Shown: positions 52,749-61,859, counted from the stretch's first letter. The stretch: 64,000 nucleotides of DNA from Arthrobacter sp. SPG23 (GCF_000876655.1 NZ_JYCN01000018.1:62027-126026); one strand, 5' to 3'. Notes: generated by a model from the letters alone, not told the origin. Numbers and translations: made by a program.

Positions 52749-54405
52749 TGCCCCCGCCTTCGTCGCCAAAACCAAGGGCGGCCGCATTACCGACTTTGTT
52801 GACCAGCGCGTTGGCGGTTCGGGAATTCTCCGCGAATTCGGCCGGAAGGTCTTCCCGGACCACTGGTCGTTCATGTTCGGCGAAGTTGCCCTGTACTCCT
52901 TCGTCATCCTGCTGCTCTCGGGCACCTTCCTGACGTTCTTCTTCGATCCCTCCATGGCGGAGACGCACTACGACGGCTCCTACACGCCGCTGAAGAACGT
53001 CGAAATGTCCGTCGCATACAGCTCTTCGCTGGATATCTCCTTCGACGTCCGCGGCGGCCTCTTCATGCGTCAGGTGCACCACTGGGCCGCACTGCTGTTT
53101 GTGGCTTCCGTTTCCGTGCACATGCTGCGCGTGTTCTTCACCGGCGCGTTCCGCAAGCCCCGCGAACTGAACTGGGTGGTGGGCGGCGTCCTGCTCATCC
53201 TCTCCATGGCGGCAGGCTTCACCGGCTACTCGCTCCCCGATGACCTGCTCTCCGGCAACGGCCTGCGCATCATCGACGGCGTTATCAAGTCGATTCCGGT
53301 GATCGGCACCTACATCTCGTTCTTCCTCTTCGGCGGCGAGTTCCCGGGTACGGTCATCATCAGCCGGCTCTACATGCTGCACATCCTCCTGGTACCGGCA
53401 CTGATCCTGCTGATGATCGTGATCCACCTCTTCATGGTGGTTGTTCACAAGCACACCCAGTACCCGGGCCCGGGCCGCAACGACGGCAACGTCGTCGGCT
53501 ACCCCCTTGGCCCGGTATACGCGGCCAAGGCCGGCGGCTTCTTCTTCATCGTGTTCGGTGTAATCGCCCTCATGGCGGCGTTCTTCACCATCAACCCGAT
53601 CTGGAACTACGGCCCCTACGACCCCTCCCCGGTTTCCGCAGGCACGCAGCCTGACTGGTACATCGGCTGGGTTGACGGCGCCCTGCGCCTCATGCCCGGT
53701 GTTATCGGCGACTTCCACTTCGAGTACGTCATCTTCGGCCAGGTGCTGACCCTGAACGTGCTGCTCCCGGCCTTGGTGCCTGCCGGCCTCGTTTTCACGA
53801 TCCTCTTCATGTACCCGTGGATCGAACGCTGGATCACCAAGGACGACCGCGAGCACCACGTCCTGGACCGCCCGCGCAACGCTCCCACCCGGACCGCGAT
53901 CGGCATGGCCGGCTTCACGTTCTACTGTGTGATGTGGGCCGCTGCGAGCTCGGACCTCATTGCAACGCACTTCCACGTTGCCCTGAACGATGTCACCTAC
54001 TGGCTGCGCGCACTGTTCTTCATCGGCCCGGTCATCGCTTTCATCGTGACCAAGCGCGTCGCCCTGGCTCTTCAGCGCAAGGACCGCGAAATCGCCCTGC
54101 ACGGCCGCGAAACCGGCCGTATCGTCCGCTTGCCGCATGGTGAGTTCATCGAGGTCCACGCCCCGCTGGACGACTACAAGCGCTACAAGCTGGTGGGCTT
54201 TGAGTCACCGGTGCCCCTGCCTGCGGTTCCGAACGAACACGGCGTAGTTACCCGCAAGGAAAAGCGCCGCGCGGCGCTCTCGCGCTGGTTCTTCGAGGAC
54301 AGGGTTGCTCCTGCCTCGCCGGCTGAGCTCGAGGCTGCCCACGGGCACCACGGCCAGCACGAAGCGGTCGAGTCGGCCGAGGGACAGAAAACCCTCAGCC
54401 ACTAG
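52726..54405 (+). CDS. qcrB: Cytochrome b subunit QcrB
   Basis: A 559-residue membrane subunit of the bcc complex with heme-ligand His pairs in QVHHWAALLFVASVSVHMLRVFF and in ALILLMIVIHLFMVVVHKH, and the quinol-oxidation motif region (PDWYIGWVDGALRLMPG, a PEWY-like site). Nine to ten membrane helices precede an extended, charged C-terminus (residues ~430-559) with His-rich GHHGQHE. Several overlapping starts exist (52717, 52720, 52726); 52726 gives the best spacing from GGGAG. QcrB is the target of bcc inhibitors in mycobacteria. Ends with a strong terminator. Confidence 0.94.
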   Translation: MSATSTANAPAFVAKTKGGRITDFVDQRVGGSGILREFGRKVFPDHWSFMFGEVALYSFVILLLSGTFLTFFFDPSMAETHYDGSYTPLKNVEMSVAYSSSLDISFDVRGGLFMRQVHHWAALLFVASVSVHMLRVFFTGAFRKPRELNWVVGGVLLILSMAAGFTGYSLPDDLLSGNGLRIIDGVIKSIPVIGTYISFFLFGGEFPGTVIISRLYMLHILLVPALILLMIVIHLFMVVVHKHTQYPGPGRNDGNVVGYPLGPVYAAKAGGFFFIVFGVIALMAAFFTINPIWNYGPYDPSPVSAGTQPDWYIGWVDGALRLMPGVIGDFHFEYVIFGQVLTLNVLLPALVPAGLVFTILFMYPWIERWITKDDREHHVLDRPRNAPTRTAIGMAGFTFYCVMWAAASSDLIATHFHVALNDVTYWLRALFFIGPVIAFIVTKRVALALQRKDREIALHGRETGRIVRLPHGEFIEVHAPLDDYKRYKLVGFESPVPLPAVPNEHGVVTRKEKRRAALSRWFFEDRVAPASPAELEAAHGHHGQHEAVESAEGQKTLSH

Positions 54406-54427
54406 CTAACGGTTTGACAGCACCACA

Positions 54428-54461
54428 GAAGAGGCCCGGTCCGAATGGACCGGGCCTCTTC
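54428..54461. terminator. Bidirectional terminator between qcrB and the GntR gene
   Basis: Perfect 15-bp inverted repeat (GAAGAGGCCCGGTCC arm) with a GAAT loop. Confidence 0.9.
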
Positions 54462-54469
54462 TGCATCCC

Positions 54470-55270
54470 CTATGGATTCCGGTAGCCGGAGGCGTAGTTG
54501 CGCGTAGGACGGACGCCGGGTCGCTGCAGCGGAACCCACAGCTTGTAGCGGTCTGCACGGTAGTAGGAAACGGAGTAGTCCACCATCGAGCGTGCGACAA
54601 AGGCGTGCCTCTGGATCTTGAGCAAAGGCGAACCGACCTCAACGTTGAGCAGCCTCGCTGTGGACGGCGACGCTGCCGTGGCCTCGATCATGTCCTCCCC
54701 CCACTCCATGACCAGGCCAAAGCGCTCGCTCAGCACGTTGTACAGCGAGGTGGGGGGTTCGCCGTCGAGCAGGCCAGGCACCCGGTGCGCGGGAATGAAG
54801 TTCTCATCCACGCTCATGGGTTCATTGTCAGCCAGCAGGAGGCGCCTGAAGCGAACCAGGGGGGTTCCCTCGTCCAGCTGGAGCTCCCGGGCCAGGAACG
54901 CGCTCGCACCGATCTGTTCGAAGCTGAGGACCTTGGCCGCAGGTACCATGCCCCGGCGCTGCATTTCCTCACTGTAAGACGTCAGCTTTACCTGCAAATC
55001 GAGTTTGGGTTTCCGGACGAAAGTCCCCAGACCCACTACCCGTTCAATGACTTCCTCGCCCACCAGGGCGTCAATGGCTTGCCGGACCGTCATGCGGGCC
55101 AGGCCGAATCTCTCGGCAAGGTCACGTTCCGAGGGCAGCGAAGACCCGGGAGGGCAGGAAGCCGTGATGTGCGTGCGGAGGAGCTCCCGCAGCTGGACGT
55201 AGATGGGCGTCCCGCTGTCACGGTCGATCTCCCCTACCATTCTGCTCGCGTCAGACGCCGCCATGGCCAC
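54470..55270 (-). CDS. GntR-family regulator with UTRA domain (DasR/NagR type)
   Basis: A 266-residue regulator: winged helix at about 20-95 (PIYVQLRELLRTHI, SERDLAERFGLARMTVRQAIDALV, RVVGLGTFV) and UTRA ligand domain to the end (TPLVRFRRLLLADNEPMSVDENFIP, SVSYYRADRYKLWVPLQRP). The same family includes NagR and DasR, which sense GlcN-6-P or GlcNAc-6-P and bind dre sites. A dre-like site lies in its own divergent promoter with ptsH, consistent with autoregulation and control of the PTS. ATG 55270; six upstream residues (MAMAAS) have alternative Met starts. Confidence 0.9.
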   Translation of the reverse strand: MAMAASDASRMVGEIDRDSGTPIYVQLRELLRTHITASCPPGSSLPSERDLAERFGLARMTVRQAIDALVGEEVIERVVGLGTFVRKPKLDLQVKLTSYSEEMQRRGMVPAAKVLSFEQIGASAFLARELQLDEGTPLVRFRRLLLADNEPMSVDENFIPAHRVPGLLDGEPPTSLYNVLSERFGLVMEWGEDMIEATAASPSTARLLNVEVGSPLLKIQRHAFVARSMVDYSVSYYRADRYKLWVPLQRPGVRPTRNYASGYRNP

Positions 55271-55316
55271 GTTCCAGATCTAGATTCATGCTTTAAGGGT
55301 AGAGCAACAACGAGGC

Positions 55317-55330
55317 AGGTCTAGACCACC
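55317..55330. promoter_or_regulatory. dre-like site (GGTCTAGACC core)
   Basis: AGGTCTAGACCACC contains the palindromic core GGTCTAGACC of the DasR/NagR dre consensus (roughly TGGTCTAGACCA). It lies between the divergent GntR/UTRA and ptsH genes. A partial second match, AGATCTAGAT, lies at 55276-55285. Confidence 0.75.
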
Positions 55331-55424
55331 CGTATCGCGGTTTCAGCCACCGGACACCCCGGCACTACGCTTGTTCAGGAATGCAGTCGTGACGGCCGAG
55401 TCCCGTCGGAACAAAGGAGTCCTG

Positions 55425-55718
55425 TTGCCAGTGCGCAAGGCAATCGTTCAATCACCCATAGGCCTGCACGCGCGGCCGGCCGCTGTCTTTGTGCGGGCCG
55501 TGACGGAGTCCGGCCTGCCGGTCAGGATCGGCAAGGCGGGAATCGCGCCGGTCGACGCACGGTCCTTACTCGAGGTCATGACTGCCGACTTCTACTGTGG
55601 CTGCGAAGTGGAACTCTCGGTTGATCCGGAGGCCCTTCCCGCCCGCCACAGCGTTGAATCCGCAGAAGCGGCACTGGAAGGCCTGACCCTTTTGCTTGAG
55701 GCTGGAGCGGCCGCCTGA
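55425..55718 (+). CDS. ptsH: Phosphocarrier protein HPr
   Basis: A 97-residue PTS carrier. IGLHARPAAVFVRAV has the phosphorylated His; with start TTG 55425 this is His15, as in canonical HPr, which supports this start over GTG 55431. VDARSLLEVMTADFYCGCEVEL contains the conserved Ser-46 region (SLL, not the classic SIM), and the protein keeps the open-faced fold pattern. Transfers phosphate from enzyme I to sugar-specific EIIA. AAAGGAGT is the ribosome site. A dre-like site upstream links it to the GntR/UTRA gene, as for ptsH control by DasR in Streptomyces. Confidence 0.92.
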   Translation: MPVRKAIVQSPIGLHARPAAVFVRAVTESGLPVRIGKAGIAPVDARSLLEVMTADFYCGCEVELSVDPEALPARHSVESAEAALEGLTLLLEAGAAA

Positions 55719-55746
55719 CGGCTCCCAGGCGCCGACCGGCCACTCA

Positions 55747-55783
55747 GCGTCCGCTCGTGGAAGGACGCGGTCCCGGCTTTTTT
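55747..55783 (+). terminator. Terminator after ptsH
   Basis: GCGTCC (55747-55752) pairs with GGACGC (55763-55768), followed by CGGCTTTTTTG; the T run is strong but the stem is short. Confidence 0.6.
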
Positions 55784-55800
55784 GATTGAATGACAAAACC

Positions 55801-55834
55801 ACGGCGGGCCCCACCATTTGGTGGGGCCCGCCGT
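55801..55834. terminator. Bidirectional terminator before ctaF
   Basis: Perfect 15-bp inverted repeat (ACGGCGGGCCCCACC arm) with an ATTT loop. Ends ctaC-D-F on the minus strand and backs up ptsH on the plus strand. Confidence 0.88.
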
Positions 55835-55848
55835 CGTTGATTTTGCTG

Positions 55849-56250
55849 CTAGTGCGCGTGGTCGCCGCGGCTGTATTCGTAGACCCAGCCGACCAGGGCG
55901 ATGACGGCCAGTCCGCCGGCGATGAACGTGACCCAGAATCCTACGGCCAGGCCGAGGAATCCGCCTGCGCAAGACAGGCCCAGGACCAGGGGCCACCAGC
56001 TCCAGGGGCTGAAGTGGCCCTGTTCACCGGAACCCTCGTGGATCTCGGCGTCGTTACGGTCCTCGGGACGCATGCCCACGCGCTTGGCGGTGAACCCGAG
56101 GTACGCGCCGATCATGCCGGCGAGTCCGCCCACGAGCAGGACACCGAGGATACCGACCCATTCAGTCCAGTTGGTCAGGAATCCGTAAACCACGGAGACC
56201 GGTACGAAGAAGAAGACTCCGGCTCCAAAAATCCATGATTCGATCTTCAC
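55849..56250 (-). CDS. ctaF: Cytochrome c oxidase subunit IV (CtaF)
   Basis: A 133-residue actinobacterial oxidase subunit with four hydrophobic segments ([86 protein letters not shown]). The short HAKRVG/RPEDR cytoplasmic loop is typical of CtaF of mycobacteria and corynebacteria. Its start overlaps the end of ctaD by 4 nt (ATGA type), so it is translated in step with ctaD. Confidence 0.93.
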   Translation of the reverse strand: MKIESWIFGAGVFFFVPVSVVYGFLTNWTEWVGILGVLLVGGLAGMIGAYLGFTAKRVGMRPEDRNDAEIHEGSGEQGHFSPWSWWPLVLGLSCAGGFLGLAVGFWVTFIAGGLAVIALVGWVYEYSRGDHAH

Positions 56251-57974
56251 TTGGCGGTGTCCTTCTGATCTGCGTTGCCGAGCACGGACGCTGCCGGTGC
56301 CGGTGACTCAACGGTGTGCGACTGTGCGAGTTCCGGGTGGTGGAGGTCCAGGGCCGGACGCTCCGAACGGATACGGGGCAGCGACGTGAAGTTGTGCCGC
56401 GGCGGCGGGCAGGATGTGGCCCACTCGAGCGAAGCGCCGAAGCCCCAGGGATCGTCCACCTCAACCTTTTCGTTGCTGCGCCAGGTGATGTAAACGTTCC
56501 AGAAGAACGGGATCAGCGAAGCGCCCAGCACGAACGAGGAGATCGTGGAGAACTGGTTCATCCAGGTGAAGTTGTCCTGCGGCATGTAGTCCGCGTAACG
56601 GCGGGGCATGCCTTCAACACCCAGCCAGTGCTGGATCAGGAAGGTTCCGTGGAAACCGAGGAACAGGAGCCAGAAGTGGATCTTGCCCAGGCGCTCGTTG
56701 AGCATCTTGCCCGTCCACTTCGGCCACCAGAAGTAGAAGCCGGCGAACATTGCGAACACCACGGTGCCGAACACCACGTAGTGGAAGTGCGCCACCACGA
56801 AGTAGGAATCCGAGACGTGGAAGTCAAGCGGCGGCGAGGCCAGGATGATGCCCGTCAGACCACCGAACAGGAACGTGGCCAGGAAGCCGATGCTCCAGAG
56901 CATGGGCGTTTCGAAGGTGATGGAACCCCGCCACATGGTGCCAATCCAGTTGAAGAACTTCACGCCGGTAGGTACGGCGATCAGCATCGTCATGAAGGAG
57001 AAGAACGGCAGCAGCACCGATCCGGTGACGTACATGTGGTGTGCCCACACGGTGACGGACAGAGCCGCGATGGCAATCGTCGCGTACACGAGGCCCTTGT
57101 AGCCGAAGATCGGCTTGCGGCTGAAGACCGGGAAGATTTCCGAGACAATGCCGAAGAACGGCAGCGCGATGATGTACACCTCGGGGTGGCCAAAGAACCA
57201 GAACAGGTGCTGCCAGAGGACGGCGCCGCCGTTCTCGGGATCAAAGATGTGTGCACCGAAGCGGCGGTCGGCGCCGAGGGCGAACAGGGCTGCTGCCAGC
57301 GGCGGGAAGGCCATCAGGACCAGGATCGCCGTCACCAGGGTGTTCCAGGTGAAGATCGGCATGCGCCACATGGTCATGCCCGGGGCGCGCATGCAGATGA
57401 TGGTGGTGATGAAGTTGACCGCACCGAGGATGGTGCCGAAGCCGGAGAGCGCAAGGCCGAAGACCCAGAGGTCACCGCCAACGCCGGGGCTGAAGGTGGT
57501 GTTGGACAGCGGCGCGTAAGCGAACCAGCCAAACGACGCCGCACCCTGCGGGGTGATGAAGCCGGAGACGGCGATCGTGGAGCCGAAGAGGAAGAACCAG
57601 AAGGCCAGTGCGTTCAGGCGCGGGAAGGCGACGTCGGGTGCACCGATCTGCAGCGGCATGATGACGTTCGCAAAGCCCGCGAACAGCGGGGTTGCAAACA
57701 TCAGCAGCATGACGGTGCCGTGCATGGTGAACAGCTGGTTGTACTGCTCTTTGGTCTGCAGGATCTGCATGCCGGGTTCGAACAGCTCGGCGCGGATCAG
57801 CAGCGCCATGACGCCGCCGAAGCAGAAGAACACGAAGGACGCGATCAGGTACATGTACCCGATGGTCTTGTGGTCGGTCGAGGTGATCCAGTTGACGACG
57901 ATGCGTCCCTTGGACTTCGGGACAACGGGCGCCCCAAGGGCCCCGGCAGGTGCGGATTGAGTGTATGTAGCCAC
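56247..57974 (-). CDS. ctaD: Cytochrome c oxidase subunit I
   Basis: A 575-residue heme-copper oxidase core subunit. Key sites: [16 protein letters not shown] (heme a His), [15 protein letters not shown] with the CuB His-Tyr pair, WAHHMYVTG (CuB His pair) and [14 protein letters not shown] with heme a3/a ligands. The D-channel (NxxxN region) and K-channel residues are in register. The C-terminal 70 residues beyond the last helix ([21 protein letters not shown]...) are a long cytoplasmic tail. It follows ctaC and overlaps ctaF by 4 nt on the minus strand. Confidence 0.96.
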   Translation of the reverse strand: MATYTQSAPAGALGAPVVPKSKGRIVVNWITSTDHKTIGYMYLIASFVFFCFGGVMALLIRAELFEPGMQILQTKEQYNQLFTMHGTVMLLMFATPLFAGFANVIMPLQIGAPDVAFPRLNALAFWFFLFGSTIAVSGFITPQGAASFGWFAYAPLSNTTFSPGVGGDLWVFGLALSGFGTILGAVNFITTIICMRAPGMTMWRMPIFTWNTLVTAILVLMAFPPLAAALFALGADRRFGAHIFDPENGGAVLWQHLFWFFGHPEVYIIALPFFGIVSEIFPVFSRKPIFGYKGLVYATIAIAALSVTVWAHHMYVTGSVLLPFFSFMTMLIAVPTGVKFFNWIGTMWRGSITFETPMLWSIGFLATFLFGGLTGIILASPPLDFHVSDSYFVVAHFHYVVFGTVVFAMFAGFYFWWPKWTGKMLNERLGKIHFWLLFLGFHGTFLIQHWLGVEGMPRRYADYMPQDNFTWMNQFSTISSFVLGASLIPFFWNVYITWRSNEKVEVDDPWGFGASLEWATSCPPPRHNFTSLPRIRSERPALDLHHPELAQSHTVESPAPAASVLGNADQKDTAK

Positions 57975-57984
57975 GTCGCTCCCC

Positions 57985-58857
57985 TTACTTAATTTCGTTC
58001 AGGTTCGGGTTGCGGTCGTACTCTTCGCCGAGCAGGCCGGTGTTGCCGTCCTGGCGCAGCTGGTCCATGTGCGCCTGGAACTCCGTTTCGGAGACAACCT
58101 TTACGCGGAACAGCATTTCGGAATGGTATTCGCCGCAGAGTTCGGCACATTTGCCGTCGTAGGTGCCCTCTTTGGTGGGGGTAAACCTGATGTAGTTCGT
58201 CTTGCCCGGGATCATGTCGCGCTTCTGCAGGAAGGCCGGGACCCAGAAAGAGTGGATGACGTCGCGCGAGTTGAGCTCCAGGTCAACGGACTTGTTGACG
58301 GGGAGGTACAGGGTGGGCAGCTTTTCCTTGTCCACTTCGGCACCCGTAAGGTGCGCCTGGACTCCGGCTTCGTGGACGTCGGCGTTGATGACGTCGCCCT
58401 GCTTGTAGTTGAAGTCCCATGCCCACTGCTTGCCACGGACGTCAACGACGACGTCGGCCGGCTCGGAGCGGTTGTCAATGGCCTGCTGGTCCCGGTCGGT
58501 GAAGTAGAAAAACACCAGCACCATGAACAGCGGGATGGTCAGGTAGAACACCTCAAGGGGGAGGTTGAAGCTGGTCTGCCGCGGGAATCCAACGGTGCCC
58601 TTGCGGCGGCGGTAGGCGACGATGCACCAGACCATGAGTCCCCAGGTAATGATGCCGACGACCAATGCGGCAATCCATGAGTTGACCCAGAGGTCCATGA
58701 TGCGGTCAGTGTGATTGGTGGTGCCACGCTCGGTGGGCAACCAGCCTTTCTGTACCTCTGGTGAACATCCAGTCAAAGCCAACGCGCCGGCTAGTGCCAA
58801 GCCAGTGATCGTAGTGATCTGTTTGCGTCGGCTGCCGGTTCGGTTCTGCGAACTCAC
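57985..58857 (-). CDS. ctaC: Cytochrome c oxidase subunit II, lipoprotein type
   Basis: A 290-residue CuA subunit. Signal region with lipobox LTGC (Cys31), two membrane helices ([41 protein letters not shown]) and the extracellular cupredoxin domain with CuA ligands: [18 protein letters not shown] (two Cys, His, Met). The Trp-rich QWAWDFNY carries electron entry from QcrC. GTG 58857 with GTAGGAAGG upstream. First gene of minus-strand ctaC-ctaD-ctaF. Confidence 0.95.
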   Translation of the reverse strand: MSSQNRTGSRRKQITTITGLALAGALALTGCSPEVQKGWLPTERGTTNHTDRIMDLWVNSWIAALVVGIITWGLMVWCIVAYRRRKGTVGFPRQTSFNLPLEVFYLTIPLFMVLVFFYFTDRDQQAIDNRSEPADVVVDVRGKQWAWDFNYKQGDVINADVHEAGVQAHLTGAEVDKEKLPTLYLPVNKSVDLELNSRDVIHSFWVPAFLQKRDMIPGKTNYIRFTPTKEGTYDGKCAELCGEYHSEMLFRVKVVSETEFQAHMDQLRQDGNTGLLGEEYDRNPNLNEIK

Positions 58858-58973
58858 AGACGGCCCTTCCTACTTGTTGCTGTTGCCCGGGCCGAAGATG
58901 GCTCCCCGGGCACACTAAAAGTTTTACTACTCGATGTAGAGCTTACCGCTCCCCGGGGGTTTTCGCTCACATG

Positions 58974-59012
58974 TCGGCACCGTGCGTCGGCACCGGTTTA
59001 AACCGGTGCCGA
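58974..59012. promoter_or_regulatory. Repeat and long palindrome upstream of ctaC
   Basis: GTCGGCACCG occurs twice in direct orientation (58974-58983, 58986-58995). The second copy is part of a perfect 26-bp palindrome at 58987-59012 (13-bp arms, centre TTTAAA). It lies 130 nt upstream of ctaC and 32 nt after the Fe-S gene. It may be an operator or a terminator for that gene, but no T run follows. Confidence 0.5.
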
Positions 59013-59043
59013 AAGCAAGCTGTCATGAGGCAAAAGAGCCAGG

Positions 59044-59433
59044 TTAGTGGAAAGAATCTCCACAGGCGCAGGATCCGCCGGCGTTGGGGTTGTCAATGGT
59101 GAACCCCTGCTTCGAGATGGTGTCCTCAAAGTCGATGCTGGCGCCGCTGAGGTAAGGGACGCTCATCTTGTCGACAACAACCTCAACGCCGTCGTAGTCA
59201 CGTACGGCGTCTCCGTCGAGCAGCCGCTCATCGAAGTAGAGCTGGTAGATCAAGCCGGAGCAACCGCCCGGCTGGACAGCAACGCGCAGGCGAAGGTCGG
59301 TGCGGCCTTCCTGCTCCAGCAGGCTGCGGACCTTGCCCGCAGCGACGTCGGTCAGCTTGACCTCGTGCGTGGGCAGCTCTTCGCTGGCGGTGCCGGTGGC
59401 TGCGGCGCTGTTTTCATTGGTTGTAGTGCTCAT
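59044..59433 (-). CDS. A-type iron-sulfur carrier (ErpA/IscA-like)
   Basis: A 129-residue HesB/IscA-type protein. The three conserved Cys are present: QPGGCSGLIY and the C-terminal SCACGDSF. The core fold (LTDVAAGKVRSLLEQEG, VVVDKMSVPYLSGASIDFED) is complete, with an N-terminal 20-residue Ser/Thr/Ala-rich extension. These proteins carry Fe-S clusters to apo-targets such as Rieske-type or isoprenoid enzymes; its place by the oxidase genes may be chance or may help QcrA maturation. ATG 59433. Confidence 0.92.
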   Translation of the reverse strand: MSTTTNENSAAATGTASEELPTHEVKLTDVAAGKVRSLLEQEGRTDLRLRVAVQPGGCSGLIYQLYFDERLLDGDAVRDYDGVEVVVDKMSVPYLSGASIDFEDTISKQGFTIDNPNAGGSCACGDSFH

Positions 59434-59616
59434 TGGCCTACCTTCTTACGACGGTGGTGGCGACTCGGCTTGCGCGTTGCCCGCCCCTACGGAAACGGTA
59501 TGGGCTATAGCTACATGCTACGTCGATCCTGCGTGTAGCTCTAACTCCTGACGTAACCGTGGCCATACGCTGAATGTTCCCTGACGGCTCCGAAACAGAA
59601 CCGCCAGGAAACCTTC

Positions 59617-59643
59617 ACGCCAGCGTGCTTCCGGTGCTGGCGT
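59617..59643 (-). terminator. Possible terminator of the dipeptidase gene
   Basis: ACGCCAGC (59617-59624) pairs with GCTGGCGT (59636-59643), which overlaps the stop codon; a short T/C-rich tract follows on the minus strand. Confidence 0.5.
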
Positions 59644-61073
59644 CAGGCGAGACCCTCATGGTTGAGCCGTGCCAGCAGCAGGGCTTCGGCCACGACGGCG
59701 TTGCGAAAGTCCTCCAGGTGTAGCGACTCGTTGGCACTGTGGGCCCTGGAATCGGGATCCTCGACGCCGGTTACCAGGATCTGCACTTCGGGGTAGACCT
59801 CCGTGAGGTCCGCAATGAAGGGAATCGAACCCCCGATGCCCATTTCCACCGCGGGAACGCCCCACGCTTCCCCCAGCGCCCACATCGCCATGCCGGCGGC
59901 AGCGGAACCCGTGTCAGTCAGGAAGGAGCTGCCGCTCTCCCCCGGCGTGAATACCACCTTCGCGCCGAACGGCGCATTCGACTCGACGTGGTTCTGCACT
60001 GCGGCCATGGCGTCGGCCGGGTCCTGGCCCGGGGCCAGCCGCAGGCTGAACTTTGCCCGCGCCCGCGGCAGCAGGGTGTTGGAGGCCACGTCCACGGCGG
60101 GAGCATCGAAGCCGATGATCGACAGCGCCGGTTTGGTCCATAGCCGGGAGGCGATCGTTCCGCTGCCGGCGAGGCGGACGCCGTCCAAAACGGACGCGTC
60201 GGCTCGGTACTCCGCTTCCGTCAGGTCGACCGAGACGTCGTCCCGGCTGACCAGGCCCTTCACGGCGACGTTCCCTTCGTCGTCGTGCAGGGTGGCGATC
60301 AGGCGGGAGAGCAGGGTGGGTGCATCGAGGACGGCCCCGCCGAACATTCCGGAATGGACGGCGTGTTCCAGTACCTGCACCTCAATGGTTCCGTCCACTA
60401 GGCCGCGCAGGCTGGTGGTCAGGGCCGGTACGCCAACCTTCCAGTTGCTGGAATCCGCCACCACAATGACGTCGGCGCGCAGCAATTCGCGGTGGGTTTC
60501 CAGGAACGTGCGGAACGTGGGCGATCCGGCTTCCTCCTCGCCCTCAATGAAGAACGTCACGCCGAGTCCCAACTCATCGGCCAATACTTCGGTAACGGCG
60601 GCATAGGCGGCAATATGTGCCATGATGCCGGCTTTATCGTCGGCCGCACCCCGGCCGTACAGCCGGCCGTCGCGTTCGACAGCGGTAAACGGTTCGGTCT
60701 CCCACAGCGCCAGATCGCCGGTCGGCTGGACGTCGTGGTGGGCATACAGCAGAATGGTGGGCTTTCCCTCGGCGGCGGTTCGTCGCGCCACCACAGCGGG
60801 ACCGCCCGGCGTGCTGTCCTCTTTGTTGCAGCGCAGGATCCGCACGTCGTCGATGCCTGCGGCCCGCACCAGTTCCGCCACAGCCTCCGCGCTGCGGTCC
60901 AGCGGGGCAGGATCGAAGCTGGGCCAGGCAATGCCCGGAAGCTTCACAAGGTCTGTCAGCTGCCCAACGGTGGTGTCAAAGGACGCGTGTACGGCCCGGC
61001 GCAGGGCATCGACGTCGATCCCGTCGATTCCTGCACTGATTTCTTGCGGGGTCCCCGCCGGTGATGAAGTCAT
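59643..61073 (-). CDS. M20 family dipeptidase
   Basis: A 476-residue zinc peptidase of the PepV/CndA-like dipeptidase type. YAHHDVQPTGDLALWETEPF (zinc His and Asp), GRGAADDKAGIMAH (bridging Asp), FFIEGEEEAGSP (catalytic Glu pair) and the dimerisation domain at about 185-300 are complete; a further zinc His is likely in SRAHSANE near the C-terminus. ATG 61073 lies 7 nt after the -10 box; the longer frame to 61169 is not credited. Distinct from the frameshifted M20 gene at 912. Confidence 0.9.
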   Translation of the reverse strand: MTSSPAGTPQEISAGIDGIDVDALRRAVHASFDTTVGQLTDLVKLPGIAWPSFDPAPLDRSAEAVAELVRAAGIDDVRILRCNKEDSTPGGPAVVARRTAAEGKPTILLYAHHDVQPTGDLALWETEPFTAVERDGRLYGRGAADDKAGIMAHIAAYAAVTEVLADELGLGVTFFIEGEEEAGSPTFRTFLETHRELLRADVIVVADSSNWKVGVPALTTSLRGLVDGTIEVQVLEHAVHSGMFGGAVLDAPTLLSRLIATLHDDEGNVAVKGLVSRDDVSVDLTEAEYRADASVLDGVRLAGSGTIASRLWTKPALSIIGFDAPAVDVASNTLLPRARAKFSLRLAPGQDPADAMAAVQNHVESNAPFGAKVVFTPGESGSSFLTDTGSAAAGMAMWALGEAWGVPAVEMGIGGSIPFIADLTEVYPEVQILVTGVEDPDSRAHSANESLHLEDFRNAVVAEALLLARLNHEGLA

Positions 61074-61080
61074 GGCCAAA

Positions 61081-61086
61081 ACCCTA
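61081..61086 (-). promoter_or_regulatory. -10 box for the dipeptidase gene, leaderless start
   Basis: Minus-strand TAGGGT, 7 nt before ATG 61073. Confidence 0.5.
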
Positions 61087-61193
61087 CCTGTGTCCGTAAC
61101 CACAGGAAACACTCCGGAACCGCCGGCGGCCTCCCCCGGTTCCGTCGCTGCGGGGCCCGCGCGACACATGACTTTCCGCCTGCGCGTGCAAGG

Positions 61194-61199
61194 TATTCT
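61194..61199 (+). promoter_or_regulatory. -10 box for the DUF3043 gene, leaderless start
   Basis: TATTCT, 6 nt before GTG 61206; the GGAG of the overlapping TTAGGAGTG is too close to act as a ribosome site. Confidence 0.45.
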
Positions 61200-61205
61200 T
61201 TAGGA

Positions 61206-61808
61206 GTGTTTGGACGTAAAAAGGAAGCGCCGTTGGCGCAGGACGTAGTTGACCAGCAGGCAGCCGAGGCGTTGGCCCGGCAGGACGCAGCCCTCGGCAA
61301 GGGTGCGCCCACGCCCAAGCGCAAAGCACAGGAAGCGGCGCGGAAGCGCCCCCTGGTGCCGGAGGACCGAAAGGCCTCCAAAGCAGCGGAGCGGGCAGCC
61401 GTGCAGGAGCAGCGGATCAAGATGCGCCAGGCACTGGACACGGGTGACGAAAAGTTCCTTCCCCTTCGGGACAAGGGTCCGCAGAAGCGCTATGCCCGCG
61501 ATTACGTTGATGCCCGCTTCAGCCTCGGCGAGTACCTCATGTTCGGCGCCCTGCTGTTCGTGATTATCTCCCTGCTGGTTCCCTCCACCAGCGAATCAAT
61601 GATCTATGTTTTGGGTGGCTTCTGGGTGATGTTCCTGGCCGTCTTCGTCGACGTGTTTATCCTGTCCCGGAAGCTCCGGAAGCGCCTCACGGAAAAGTTC
61701 GGCGAGGTGGAACGCGGCACTGTCTGGTACGGATCCATGCGTTCCCTCCAGTTCCGCCGTCTGCGCCTTCCCAAGCCGCTCGTCAAGCGCGGAGAGTTTC
61801 CCGCCTGA
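61206..61808 (+). CDS. DUF3043 membrane protein
   Basis: A 200-residue actinobacterial family protein. Highly basic N-terminal region (residues 1-95; KAQEAARKRPLVPEDRKASKAAERAAVQEQ), ending in GPQKRYARDYVDARFSLGEY, the family signature, then two membrane helices (MFGALLFVIISLLVPST, MIYVLGGFWVMFLAVFVDVFIL) and a basic C-terminus. Function unknown; conserved next to pyrD-like or dipeptidase genes in many actinobacteria. GTG 61206 follows the -10 by 6 nt. Confidence 0.88.
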   Translation: MFGRKKEAPLAQDVVDQQAAEALARQDAALGKGAPTPKRKAQEAARKRPLVPEDRKASKAAERAAVQEQRIKMRQALDTGDEKFLPLRDKGPQKRYARDYVDARFSLGEYLMFGALLFVIISLLVPSTSESMIYVLGGFWVMFLAVFVDVFILSRKLRKRLTEKFGEVERGTVWYGSMRSLQFRRLRLPKPLVKRGEFPA

Positions 61809-61817
61809 TCCAGGCAC

Positions 61818-61859
61818 GAAGAAGCCCCCGGCGGTCTCCCGACTGCCGGGGGCTTCTTC
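61818..61859. terminator. Bidirectional terminator between DUF3043 and pyrD
   Basis: 15-bp inverted repeat (GAAGAAGCCCCCGGC arm) with additional GGTC/GACT pairing toward the TCCC loop; CTTCTTT follows on the right. Confidence 0.88.

Noticed and set aside
52738..54159. 473-residue open frame on the minus strand
   Set aside because: Antisense to qcrB for the same reason.
56316..57992. 558-residue open frame on the plus strand
   Set aside because: Antisense to ctaD; its charged, repetitive composition is that of a reversed membrane protein gene.
58987..59012. Terminator call for the 26-bp palindrome
   Set aside because: It has no loop and no T run on either side, so I list it as a possible regulatory site instead.
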